Source: Glomus cerebriforme (Eukaryota > Glomeromycota > Glomeromycetes > Glomerales > Glomeraceae). Taken from it: a stretch of DNA of 59,726 nt. Shown one piece after another: positions 48,366 through 59,616 of the stretch. The DNA lies in NCBI GenBank assembly GCA_003550305.1, contig QKYT01000091.1, positions 2,039 through 61,764 on the forward strand, written 5' to 3'. The translations under genes and the position numbers were made by a program. Positions within the stretch are counted from its first letter, which is position 1. Each line of letters begins with the position of its first letter. The notes beneath the pieces are model-generated. The model was given only the letters and a program-made list of their open reading frames with translations. It had not been told where the DNA came from and did not search any database.

Positions 48366-49499
48366 TAAATCAGGTTTGATAACGCAGTAGTTCTTGGCTA
48401 ATACAGTAATACTTCTAACTCGATTCTTAATGTAGTATGTGATATTTGCTTTGATATAATTGTACTGTTCGAAGTAAAATTTGTTCCATGTATCTATCCT
48501 CCATTGTATATCCGGTTTTTTCCAATATTCAACATGTCGAAGTTGTTTCAAAACGGTTTCTGGTAGTACAGAAAAAAAGGAAAAAATAATAGTAAACGAG
48601 AGGCATCACATAACGCAAAAATATATATATATATATATATTTGACGGTATTTTCAGTCCGACCCATTATTGACGAAAATATCTCACTATACATACGTCTA
48701 ATTTTAATCCTTTTAAAAATCTTGGGATATATATACTAGAACGGATATGATTTTACTGATTGTACAAAAATTTCAACTATTCTCTGGTTCTAGTTACGAG
48801 AATGTGGCAATATTTGTGAGAAGGTTCCCATTGAAATAATAAAATAAATCAATGAGCATTAATATATTGAGGCTCCAAATGGCGTTTGTGGAAGACCATA
48901 AAATCATTAGGATAAGACAGTAATATCGGCATTTTTTGTTTTCCTAAAATACAGTCTATAGTGAGTGAAATTTAATATAAAGAAGAATCTTCGTCAGTCA
49001 TTTCTATCGAATATGTCACACTTACCTCAATAAATTTGCAGGAAAATAAGTGATAAGGTTTCTGTGAACTTTGCTTATTATATTGTATGAAAAGCAAGTT
49101 TAAAACTTAACAAAGTTGATTTCTATATATATTTTTTGCTAAATTAAATTCCTTTGGTATGATGATATCTTTTGATAAAGTTGTCTAACTGGAATTGCAA
49201 ACGTATGAATGTGGTGATTGTTCACTCTTTGAATATTTTTTTAAACATCTACTTGTACAACCATCTTTCGTGTAACTATGCTGCACATGGTTTTTGCATA
49301 TATAATACAGTCGAACTCAAAGATGACGTACCGGGTATGTAATTTACTGAAAAAAATTTTCATTTTATAAGTATTTTTATAAGTTAAATATAAAGTCAAG
49401 GCCGAGAATTTTTTTAAAGAATTTCGGTTTAACGTTAATGTGAAAATCGTTATATTAATCGTTCTAACCGTATAATTTAATCGCAGAATATAATTAATT

Positions 49500-52400
49500 A
49501 TGAATCAATTCATAAACGTTAATGAGTTTTCCGTTGTTTCATTGAGTCTTGGCTGTTTTATTGTTATTTTCGGTCTTTTTTCGCATTTCATTAAACAACG
49601 ATTATACTTGTCAGAATCATGTAAGGCTTTTTGTTTTTTTTTATTATACTTTCTGATTTGTACAATGTGATGTATTCTAATTCATTTCTCTCTAAAGTCA
49701 TATGCTTGTGTGTTGGAATAATTCTTGGTCCATATGCTTTAAAGGTAATTGATCCTTATAAGTGGGGAAATATTGAGTTTATTACACGCGAGTTTACCCG
49801 ATTTGTAATCGCTATTCAAGTGAGATTTTATGTTTTTTTTAAAAAAAAAATTTATATACGTGTTTATGAGTTATGATAATCTTATTTAATATGCTTTATT
49901 GTAACAGGTTATGGTTGCTGGTGTGGCGTTGCCTAAGTGAGAATTTTGTAGTTCACAAAATTTATTTTATTCATGATGAATAATTACAGATATATTATTT
50001 TATTTAAGAGCGTATCTTTGGAAGGAACTTAAATCTCTAGTGATCCTGCTTGTTTCGACAATGATTTGGACGTGGATTACTAGTGCTCTTTTCATATGGC
50101 TTCTCATACCCAAACTCTCATTTGTGAGTGTTTGCTCTCAACTGTTTCACGAACAACTTTTTGCTGATTAAAATTTAAATAACTTTTATAAATTATAGTT
50201 AGAAGCACTTATGATCGCATCATGCGTCACTCCAACTGATCCGGTAAGCTCTTTACAAAATATCTAATTTCGCACAAAACACCCGTGAGTACCAAATCAA
50301 GTATTTTGTGGGTATTTCTGGTAGTGTTAAGCGGTAATATATAACAAACAATTTATTATTCTTTCAAAGATAGAAGAAAGAGACAAATTATCAATTCAGA
50401 ATATCCACAAATTATGAATGAAAATTTACAAGCAATTTATTCTTTCAAAGGTATTGGCAAATAGTGTGTTCAGAGGAAGCTTTGCAGAAAAACATGTCCC
50501 AATTCACGTGAGGGATATCATTTCAGCCGAAAGGTAATAAAATCATTAATATCAATTGAATAACTATAATATTTCGATTGAAGTTAAAAATCCACCATTT
50601 AAGTCATTAATATTAACCGATTACAAATTTTATTTTAAACTAACGCGTTGATCATTCTTGTTTTTACTGTATTTAGTGGTGCAAATGACGGTGAATTTAT
50701 AACTATTTTTCAAATGAATTTTGTATTATACATGATTAATTAACATGTTATTCTCTATAGGACTCGGATATCCTTTCCTTTTTTTAGCGATTTATCTCTT
50801 ACAAATGTCTTCAGGATCAGCAATTGGAAAATGGTTTTATTACATAATTGGATATCAGATATTGTTATCTATTGTAATTGGGTTTTTAATTGGATATGTT
50901 GCGCGCAAGTTACTTCGTTTTGCTAAAGAGAGGTATATATAAAAACAGATGGTTTCAAAAAATTTTCTTCTTATTAAACTTTGTTTTTTATATCGTTTTT
51001 CAGGAAATTAATCGATAAAGAGATTTTTATGACATTTTCTATTGCATTGGCCGTAAGTAATGTTGACACATGCCAAATGATGATTTCCTGGATAATGAAA
51101 GCAAAACAGAACAGGAAGCTATTTTGTCTTGTTATAGCACGTTTGCTAAAATCATTTAAATTCTGAACTCAAATTTTGTCAAAAATTGCTATTTTTGGAA
51201 GACAACATTTCCAAAAAAAAAAACTGGACAAAAAAGCTGACAGTTTTGCTTTTTTTTTTGTTTAAAATTATTAAAATTATTAATAGTTAAAAAAATTTTT
51301 ATTTAGTTGTTTATTATGGGTGCTGTTTCATTAATCGGAAGTGATGATATATTAGCGTGTTTTATTGCGGGAAATTCTTTTAATTGGGAGTGAGTAACAA
51401 TCTTTATTTTTTAACAAATTAATTTTTTTCACTTACAATTAATTCTAATTTCATTTATAATAGTGACTGGTTTCGTATAGAAACCACTGAATCATATTTT
51501 CAAGACATCATTGATTTATTACTTAATTTAGTCATTTTTATTTATCTTGGCATAGTAATTCCATGGTCATCATTTAGTGAGGAGGCTTTAGGACTATCTT
51601 ATTGGCGTCTTATTGTAGTTACTATTCTAATACTTTTATTTCGTCGCCTTCCTATTGTAATGGTATTTTTAAAAACAATCCCCACTTTAAAATCGCGCCG
51701 AGAAGGTATTAAATAAATTATGGTTAATGAATTTTTTTAGCAAATTTAAGACTAAAAAGTATATTTATACAGGTATATTCACCGGTTGGTTTGGACCTAT
51801 CGGAGCAGGTGCATATAATGTGATCCTAACGTTTCTATATTATGATTTAATTTTATTAAATTTATTATTTATATTACTTAGCTACAGTGTTTTATGCTCA
51901 AGTCGCTAAAGAAAGTTTACTTGAAACCGATGCAGTTCATGCTCACGCACGAGAACTTGTTGTACCAGGTAATTGCAAAGTTTAAAATACAAAGTTACTG
52001 GTCGAATTGACATAGTTTCAATCTAGTTTCCACTATGAACATCCTTTGAAATGTGTCCAATTTCCATGATGTACTCTTAATGTTGATGAAGTTTCCATTT
52101 TTTTGGAAATGTATCTAATGGAAATTGGACAGGTTTCCACTGTAGACACCAGGATATCCATGATGGACACTGCATCACTTCGACCAGTGAGTCAGAATAT
52201 ACTAATAACATTTTTTCTTTCTTTTTTTTAGTTACTTACTTTCTTGTAATTTCTTCAATTACAATATATGGACTTTCTGTCCCATTGGTAAATACTTTCT
52301 TTATATTTTATGCTGAACATAATGATTTACTTGAACCTTATTTAAGTTTTTAAACGTAATTTCTTTTTAAAGTTGAAAGTTGGCAAACGTATGAAAAAGC

Positions 52401-52669
52401 TTACAATATTAAGAAACAAATCGGATACAAACACTTCAGAAATTTACAGAGTAAATTCAAATATAATATCAGGAGTTTCTTCGACTGCTTCTCTAGAAAC
52501 ACGCAATGATCTAGATAAATCAAACCGAATTGTTGCAGAAAAAGAACATACACCTTCAATGATGACAAATTTAGCTGTACAAGATGATGTTATCACACCG
52601 GATGTTATAATTGATGTGAATACCAAAGAAAATGATGCTTATAATTCTGCTAATCCTACTTTAAATTGA
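49500..52669 (+). CDS. NHA1: Plasma-membrane Na+(K+)/H+ antiporter, Nha1/Sod2 type (15 exons, 516 aa)
   Basis: Exons: 49500-49620, 49698-49819, 49908-49936, 50009-50123, 50199-50243, 50451-50533, 50677-50690, 50761-50932, 51004-51052, 51307-51389, 51464-51705, 51773-51808, 51882-51968, 52232-52287, 52373-52669. They sum to 1551 nt, one open frame of 517 codons including stop. The protein exchanges cytosolic Na+/K+ for external H+ and so serves salt tolerance and pH homeostasis. Family motifs appear in order: IILGPYALKVIDP, FTRFVIAIQ, CVTPTDPVLANSV, FAEKHVPIHVRDIISAESGA followed by NDGLGYPFLF (the ion-binding TDP and ND core), FIAGNSFNWDDWF, and FTGWFGPIGA near the last helices. About 10-12 hydrophobic segments alternate through residues 15-410. 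The hydrophilic tail of about 100 residues is short like Schizosaccharomyces Sod2, not long like budding-yeast Nha1. Exon 7 is only 14 nt. Confidence 0.93.
51997..52188. mobile_element. MITE inside an antiporter intron, 192 bp
   Basis: The intron between exons 13 and 14 begins and ends normally but contains a segment bounded by ACTGGTCGAA (51997) and TTCGACCAGT (to 52188). Inner inverted copies of TTTCCACT...TGTCCAATTTCCAT add support. The intron is 263 bp where most others are under 100 bp, which fits insertion of a small element. Confidence 0.65.
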
Positions 52670-53885
52670 TCATTATGAGATATACAGTATAGAAGATCTC
52701 AAGAAATAATAATAAATATTGAAAACATTTCATGATCAATAATTTCACAATCCCTGTAATACTCAAGTAATTTCAATTTATTTCCTTTGTTTAAAAATCT
52801 TCACAAGAATGAGATGGTCAACAAATATATTTTGTATATTTATTCATATTCATTCTATCTAATTTTTTAATCTTACATTTGAAATTAATCTTAAATACAG
52901 TTTTTATTTCTAAATATACTTAAACAACTTTTTATATCAAAAAATAGTATTGCAAGGAGGAAGTAGTAGTAGATTATGAGTTTTTCATAAATTATGGTTT
53001 TAAATTCCGTTATTACTTGATTATATTTATATTGGTACACACATCAATCCAATATCACGGATACTAATATTTTATTGAAGTTATTGAATGGTATTCGACC
53101 AATATTTTACCCCGTTCTATAACATACAATTATAAAAATTTAAAAAATTAGAGGAAATTTCAGATTCGATATATAAAAGGATCATTCAAGATAACGAATA
53201 AATGGTTGTCCTGGATCTAAAGAGATTTCAAAATTTGAGGTTGCAAATAATATTAGTTTATTGCTTCTGTATTTATTTCGATTCAAATTTTATTTTAAGA
53301 ATCTTCCATAACGAGATTTGTCATGATTATAACTTTATTTCTTCATTCTGAAATCTCCAAATCTTTTTAATTACCATCAAGATTATTGTTATAATTTTTA
53401 TATATGTTATTAATTTTGTATTCTTTTCTTTACTTGTTAGTTAAGGTTTTATTTTAATTAGAACCGAATGAGAGATATTTATCATAATATACTTCTTCGA
53501 ATCTGCTAATGAGGTATAATTGATGATTTAAAACTATTTTTGCAGAGTAAAATAAATCGCAACTACAGATTTAAACCCCCATAAATTTCAGTTGCCCAAA
53601 TTTTATTAATAAGTGCTCTTAAGCATTTAAAACAGCCTATCCTAAAGGTATTAAATAATCGTAATAAATCGATATAATGCTAAGCTTATTTCTGCATAAA
53701 TTATAAACAATTAAAAAATAAATAAAAAAAAAAGAAATCTAATAACAAGGGAATCACCATCTCCTTGTTTAACTAAAGTAAAAAAAAATCCTATAGTGAT
53801 AATAAATAGTAATTAATTAATTAGTTGGAGAGGAGGTAGTGGTGGCGGAATACAATGATGAATAGGATTATAGGATTATTAAATG
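52670..53885. other. Intergenic DNA between convergent genes
   Basis: 1.2 kb of AT-rich 3' flanks. The last about 65 bp (53820-53885) still resemble the Pro/His/Asn-encoding tail of the adjacent gene read on the minus strand. No other signal. Confidence 0.5.
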
Positions 53886-54828
53886 CTAGAAATATGTTGA
53901 TAATTCATCACTTGTTATTCCAGGATTTGGAACATTACTCCTATTTTCAAAGCTTTGTTGACTGTTGTAATCCGGTATAAATTCTTGTCCTTGATTTGAA
54001 TTTTGTGTTGTTGGTGGTTGTGATGTTCGTGGAGGTGGTGGAGGTGGTGTATTAAATACTATTGGTGGTTGTGATGGTGGAGTATAATGTTGAATATTAG
54101 GATTAAATACCATTGATGGTTGTGATGTCAGAGGTGGTGGATGTCTTTTATCTTTTTTATACTTTATAATTACAATTATTGCTCCTATTACTATTATTAC
54201 GGATATGATCAAACCTGCAATCATTCCGAGATTTAAATTACTTTTGGTATTTTTACTTGTATTTGAAGATGTTGTAGGAGAATCTGGCAAATTTGACGGA
54301 TTTGGTATATCTGGTACTTTTCTAAGGAAATAAGAGAATAAAATTATTTAAAAATGAGGAGTGATAAAAATATTTTTGAAAAATACATACCCTTCATCGA
54401 TGTTTACTGGATGATTATAAATCCTACAATCACTTTCAAATTTTAATGAATTGTCAACAGGAATGTCACATGAGATACAGCAAGAAACAAGACTTATATA
54501 AGAATCTTGATTACACATGCATTTTGGAAATGGTAATGTGTCTTATGTTATAAAAAATATATGTGCATATATATATGAATTAACACTTGTGTTATAATTT
54601 TTACTTACTTATTCATATATTGTACTTACCGAGACCAGCGCTTTCAAGTATAAATACTTCATTAAAATCAATTTTATAAAAACAAGGAGCTAAAAGTTCA
54701 TTTAAACGATAACAACTCTCGGTAACATTTTTGCATGTGTATAAACCGTAATTAAGTAGTGCTAATGCACCATTTTCAGATAAGATTATATAAATAACAA
54801 TAAAAAAATGATAAATTGGTATCTTCAT
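53886..54828 (-). CDS. Single-pass Cys-rich membrane protein, paralog A (3 exons, 261 aa)
   Basis: Exons are 54828-54630, 54541-54391 and 54321-53886; intron phases 1 and 2 are the same as in paralog B. The N-terminus (YHFFIVIYIILSENGALAL) is a signal peptide. The mature ectodomain of about 110 residues has nine or so cysteines in a pattern shared with B: YTCKNVTESCYRLNELLAPC, KCMCNQDSY, LVSCCISCDIP and ESDCR. A membrane span (MIAGLIISVIIVIGAIIVII) follows a Ser/Thr-rich stalk, with a stop-transfer KYKKDKR. The cytoplasmic tail is Pro/Gln/Asn-rich with TPPPPPPRTSQPP, a possible SH3- or profilin-binding stretch. I recognise no named family; the layout is that of a type I surface protein or sensor. 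Function unknown. The start is the first ATG; the upstream in-frame TTG is not favoured. Confidence 0.8.
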
Positions 54829-55952
54829 TTTAAACAAAATTTAAAAAAGGTTCTCTAGGGAATTTTCCAAATAAGTAGTTTTTAAAACGATGATAGTTGA
54901 TAGTAGATAGGAAAAGTTTTTTTTTATGAAAAGAAAAAAAAAGCTTTTTTTCACTCATTTTTCATGTCTCTCTACATTAAAAAATGGCTCCTTATGAAAC
55001 CTTTTATTTTCGTAAATATTGTTTAAAAATTACCAAATTTGGCTGGGTTTAATTAATGAACGCAAATTAAAACAATACATATAAGTCAGATCGACTCGTC
55101 TCTCATGAAAAACTTTTTGATCGACACAATTATACGAATATACTTATCCCTACTAAGAACATATTAATTATATCCTACTTATTAAAATAATAAAATTTTA
55201 CTTTAGAATCAACCTATCGGCGAATCATTCATCCGATTCTAGCAAAATTTTACTTATCTCTAATAAACTGACCATAATATAACTAATATTCATCTACATA
55301 AATAATACTTATATTATCAAAACAATTTAATAGCAGATTTTATAAGTGCAATCCATATGAGGGGAGGTACACAGTAAGTCCAGCTCACTTTTGAACAATG
55401 TTAAAAATCATGTAATTTTCAACATTTGTTATATTATCAAATCAGACCCTTACTGTTCAATCTCGTTACGGATTGGAAATTGGAACAGCCTAATCTGGGG
55501 TATGGAATTGAGTCGATTACTAAATCAAAATCGACCGAGTCAAAGAAATCAATTATCATGGTAGAAGAACCCAGAAATATATATATGGGGTCAAAAGAAT
55601 TTCTGTAAGCATTTTTTCAGGGTCAGAATTATGGTAATGTCAGTCAGGGTCCCTATCATCCTCTTTATAGTAACATCGGGCCAGCACTATAAATTTGGCC
55701 TGATTAAGATTTTGTTTACTGATACTTTTCTCCCAAAACAGCAGTATCGGTACTATATAGAAGTCTGACTGTATATATAAACAATATCATAAATAATATC
55801 ACAAAGTCAATAAGTCAACGAGGAAAAATGTATAAAAAAAATTTTATGGTAATTAATAATAATTATGATTAGGATAAGCAGTTTGAGAAGGAGTATAATG
55901 ATGAATATTAGGATTATTATCATTATTAAATACTAGGTCTATTAAAATATGT
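54829..55952. other. Intergenic part of block A and 3' flank of paralog B
   Basis: Contains the promoter side of paralog A. At 55033-55043, TACCAAATTTGGCTG is the unoccupied counterpart of the insertion site of the element at 56974-57263. A short TIR element is listed separately. The stretch 55855-55939 on the minus strand still encodes a decayed tail of paralog B. Confidence 0.6.
55641..55771. mobile_element. Short Tc1/mariner-like MITE, 131 bp
   Basis: Left end CAGTCAGGGTCCCTAT, right end read inward CAGTCAGACTTCTATATAGT. The right side is followed by TA, while the left flank is GT, so the target duplication has decayed. The interior has no coding capacity. It lies at the boundary between duplication blocks A and B. 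Confidence 0.55.
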
Positions 55953-56787
55953 TTATAATTCATCACTTGTTGCTCCAGGATTGGTGGGATATCTCCTATT
56001 TTCAAAGCTTTGTTGACTGTTATCCGCTATAAATTCTTGTCCTTGAGTTGAATTTTGTGTTGTTGGTGGTTTTGGTGTCGGAGGTGGTGGAGGTGGTGGA
56101 TGTCTTTTATCTTTTTTATACTTTATAATTACAATTATTGCGCCTATTACTATTATTACGGATATGATCAAACCTGTAATCATTCCGAAATTTAAATTAC
56201 TTTTGGTATTTTTACTTGTATTTAAAGATGGTGTAGGCGAATCTGGCAAATTTGTTGGAGTTGGTATATTTGGTGCTTTTCTAAGGAAATAAGAGAATAA
56301 AAATTATTTAGAAATGAGAAACGATAAAAATGTTTTTGGAAAATACATACCCTTCATCGATGTCTACTGTAAAATTTTTATTCCTACAATCACTTTCAAA
56401 TTTTGTTGAATTGTCAAAAGGAACTTCACATGAAATACTGCAAGAAACAAGACTTGTATAAGCATCTTTATTACACAAGCATCTTGGAAATGGTAATATG
56501 TCTGATGTTATAAAAATATATGTGCATATATATATATATATATATATAAATTAGTACTCGTGCTATAAATTTTACTTACTTATTTATATATTGTACTTAC
56601 CAAGACCAGCGCTTTCAAGTATAAATACTTCATTAAAATCAATTTTATAAAAACAAGGAGATAAAAGTTCATTTAGATGGTAACAACTCTCGGTAACATT
56701 TTTGCAAGTGTAATCATTGTAAAGTGCTAATACTCCATTTTCAAATAAGATTATATAAATAACAATAAAAAAAAAATAAGCTAGCAT
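55953..56787 (-). CDS. Single-pass Cys-rich membrane protein, paralog B (3 exons, 221 aa)
   Basis: Exons are 56787-56601, 56501-56351 and 56280-55953. It has the same architecture and splice phases as paralog A: signal peptide (FFFIVIYIILFENGVLAL), ectodomain with the shared cysteines (YTCKNVTESCYHLNELLSPC, RCLCNKDAY, LVSCSISCEVP, ESDCR), and an almost identical membrane span and KYKKDKRHPPP. The segment FYKIDFNEVFILESAGLG is identical in both, pointing to a constrained function of that part. The tail is 40 residues shorter than in A, lacking the copy of MVFNPNIQHYTPPSQPP found there, and ends at ATSDEL. DNA after the stop still resembles that missing motif. The ectodomain differs in scattered positions, the membrane region hardly. 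Function unknown. Confidence 0.8.
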
Positions 56788-56973
56788 CTTTTATATTAGG
56801 CCTAATCAAAAATTTAAGAAGGCTCTAAAAGAAGTTTTTAAATTTGGCTTTTTATAGGTGTTGATAGTTGATAAATATTTGAAAAGGTTTTTGTTTTTAT
56901 GGAAAGAAATGAAAAAAAAATTTCTATGCATTCCATTTAATATTGTTAGTAAATTTATAAAATTATCAAATTT

Positions 56974-57263
56974 GGGAGTGTCTAAAGCCGTGTTCGATCA
57001 CGTGATTTGAAATAACTTAAATGTTAAATATAGATTACTTAAGTCGATTTTGAATAGTGTTTTTGACTACATATGTCTTTGCCGATCATATCCAAAAATG
57101 GATAAATAAATTTTAGCAAACATGAAAAAAGTCAAATAAATAAAAAACGGCGGTCTAAACCTCATTAAGCGTTCTAATTAAACTTGTTTGAAAGGTTATA
57201 TATAGTTGGAAAATGGTTTATTTAGAAAAATGATTTTTTCGAGTCACGTGATCGAACTCACCC
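56974..57263. mobile_element. TIR element of about 290 bp with a paralogous empty site
   Basis: The left end GGGAGTGTCTAAAGCCGTGT with TCGATCACGTGA and the right end TCACGTGATCGAACTCACCC are imperfect inverted repeats. AAATTT flanks both sides (56968-56973 and 57264-57269), extendable to AAATTTGG. In the duplicated block A the same neighbourhood (55033-55043) reads TACCAAATTTGGCTG with no insertion. The GTCTAAAGC near the left end also occurs in the 27432-27660 element. No transposase frame. Confidence 0.85.
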
Positions 57264-57642
57264 AAATTTGGCTGATTTAATTAATGAAATAAATGTAAAT
57301 TATCAAAACTTTCTTTATTGATCACTTAAAATGGGTTATTTCTATTAAAAGGGGTATTATATAACTGTAACAAAATTTCTATCTAGTAAAAAAACAATAC
57401 ATATAAGTCTCAGTTCACCCATGTCTCGTGAAAGTCTTTTTATCCCCTGATCGACACCATACGATTATACGTACGCATTAGTTTATAACACGGTTCCTAA
57501 TCAGCATTTTTTACTGATATTTTCATGGGTAAACTGATTAATAAAATTCATATCATGATATAGATTTCAATAATTTATTTTATTTATTTATAATTGCTTT
57601 TATTTATATATAATTAAAATGAAATTATTTTTTAAAATATAG

Positions 57643-57963
57643 ATAGATCTAGCAGGGGGTGAGACATTTATACATCGTCTGGGTTTCCTAATTCGGTAAT
57701 TCCGGCCGAAATTAAGGAAAGTTTCTTTTTAGGGTCTTGTGTAACCCAAATTTCGATTGCTTTTGGAGTGTAACGTTACCCAAGTGTCCAAAAATAGAAA
57801 TTCTGGCCAGAATTAAATTTTTCGGCCAAAATTAAGTATGTGACGATTAACATGTGACAAATAGGGGTTCACACCTTTGTAAATAGTAAAAATGAAAATC
57901 GGAGGGGTGACACGGGCAAATTGGGGCGATGAATAATGATGTTGCACCCCTGCGAGATATACA
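57643..57963 (-). mobile_element. MITE family B, copy 2
   Basis: Reverse-complement partner of 2130-2493. The ends AGATCTAGCAGGGGGTGAGA and the inverse of TGCACCCCTGCGAGATAT are imperfect inverted repeats. Shared interior includes GTGTCCAAAAATAGAAATTC, GGCCAGAATT and TCGGCCAAAATTAAG. It is inserted inside duplication block B and is absent from the matching part of block A. Non-coding. Confidence 0.7.
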
Positions 57964-59522
57964 TTATTCCTTTAAAATAAAATTAATATTAAAAAAAAAA
58001 GTAAAATTTTGAAATAAAGGTATTTTTATTTAAAGAATTTGAATTTGAATAATAATAAAAAAAGAAATTGAAAAGTTAAAAATTAACAGATGACAAAAGT
58101 CAATTGTCTAAAGTTCCCGTGATATAAAACAATTATAATCATGGACCGAACTTAAATTGTGAGGGGTATAAGGCTGCGCCATGAAAATCAATGATACCTA
58201 CCCGTGAAATAACTATTACTATCCCTAATAGACCGAATACTCATCTAAGTCGGGATTATACAAGTTTATCTATATTATCAAAACTATTTAATAGCAGACT
58301 TTAAAAGCGTAATTCATATGAGGTGCATCGTAAGTCCAATAATGTAATGTTGTTAATTTGGATTGGAAATTACAGCCTAATCTGAGGTATAGAAGTCGAT
58401 TAAATTCAAAATCAACCGAGTCAAAGAAATCAATTATCATGTAATCGAATAAATAGGGAATGTTTCGATGAGTGCGAGACTATGTAAGAATAATGATTTA
58501 TATAATACAACATAATATGTAAAATTTAACGGATTATAATAATTTATTAATACAACAGATAATCAATATAAATCGATTGATTATTTGAAATTGTTCGATT
58601 ATTGTTACGAATACACTTAATCAGATTTTACTCGATTACTGTGACCGTGTAATTGTTTGTTAATCTATTTTAAAAGATCATATTATAATAGTCATTTATT
58701 CGAACAATGATTTTTAGCGTCGAGTCAATTCCTCAATCCTACTAGGCGCAACGTAAATATAGAAATATCAAATGAGAAACAAAAGAAAGAATGACTGAAG
58801 TGAATGTTTTATGAATCATTCAATGGAATTTTGAATACCTTATTTTCATCCATTTATTCTGGTTAAATTTTGTAAATGCTTTTTAAAATAATAATTGTGT
58901 CTCATATGTGGCGCAATAGAAACATTACACACACAGTCATGTCAACAAAAACTTACGATTAAGCCAGTAGTTTATTTTAATGTGGCTTTTTCGGTTGTTA
59001 TTTTAAAAAGTTACGCCATGTTTATTTGCATACAAAATGTAATCAACTTTTCCACAACTGTGAAATTGTATACATTAAAAATAAGGAAAGTAGCAACATA
59101 TCTACTACATAGAAAAAAATATATTTTTAATGTTTACTAATTCACAGTAATTATATAATAGTGTTTGTGTAATCAATAAAGTCAGTTGACACCTAAATTT
59201 TATTAACACTGTATAATGTATTTTAAAAGATTGTTCGAATTTTGCAATTAATTGTCCCTGAAAAGAAAAAGTAAATTAATAATATCACAAAATTGAAATG
59301 GAGTTTGTATTCTTTCTTTTTTCGAATTTTAATCCCTTTGATATCCTTTTTATTTTAAATAAACTATATTAAATATAAACTATCTAATATACGATCACGT
59401 GATCGCATTTTATTTATTATAATCATATTTGTTGTGTGACTGCAAAAAAAAAGTTTGAAACGGGATTCATGTAATTATGTAATTGATAGCATCAATGAAA
59501 ACTTATATGTTACATTGTTACG

Positions 59523-59526
<4 letters not shown>

Positions 59527-59615
<89 letters not shown>
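59527..59615. repeat. Poly-T tract, about 89 nt
   Basis: Nearly pure T with a single A at 59571. Such a length is unlikely to be sequenced exactly. It could be a retroposon tail read from the other strand, but no element body is visible next to it. Confidence 0.7.

Positions 59616-59616
<1 letters not shown>

Larger units (their letters stand above)
43953..49499. other. Repeat-rich intergenic DNA
   Basis: 5.5 kb between two + strand genes. Apart from separately listed repeats, there is a G/T-rich patch at 46220-46390 with two copies of (TTTC)(A/G)CTTGGTAAGG(C/T). A group of short frames at 46583-47264 has no recognisable motifs and looks like a decayed gene. Long A/T runs occur at 44755-44810. 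Confidence 0.45.
53820..58440. repeat. Tandem segmental duplication (block A 53.82-55.56 kb; block B 55.85-58.44 kb)
   Basis: Each block carries one of the paralogous membrane-protein genes on the minus strand plus matching upstream DNA. Shared upstream blocks include ACAATACATATAAGTC with ATCGACAC (55070-55140 and 57388-57460), TATTATCAAAAC with TTTAATAGCAGA (55312-55337 and 58273-58297), and ACCGAGTCAAAGAAATCAAT (55534-55553 and 58415-58434). Block B is longer because of the inserted elements at 56974-57263 and 57643-57963. The divergence of the non-coding DNA shows the duplication is not recent. Confidence 0.8.

Noticed and set aside
48306..48551. 81-codon minus-strand frame
   Set aside because: Its end overlaps the pogo-like MITE end and the rest is unrecognisable.
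49308..49345. TACAGTCGAACTC, a mariner-like end upstream of the antiporter
   Set aside because: Only one end seen; could be chance.
58895..59140. 81-codon + strand frame
   Set aside because: No motif, AT-rich codons, no conserved neighbour in the duplicated block.
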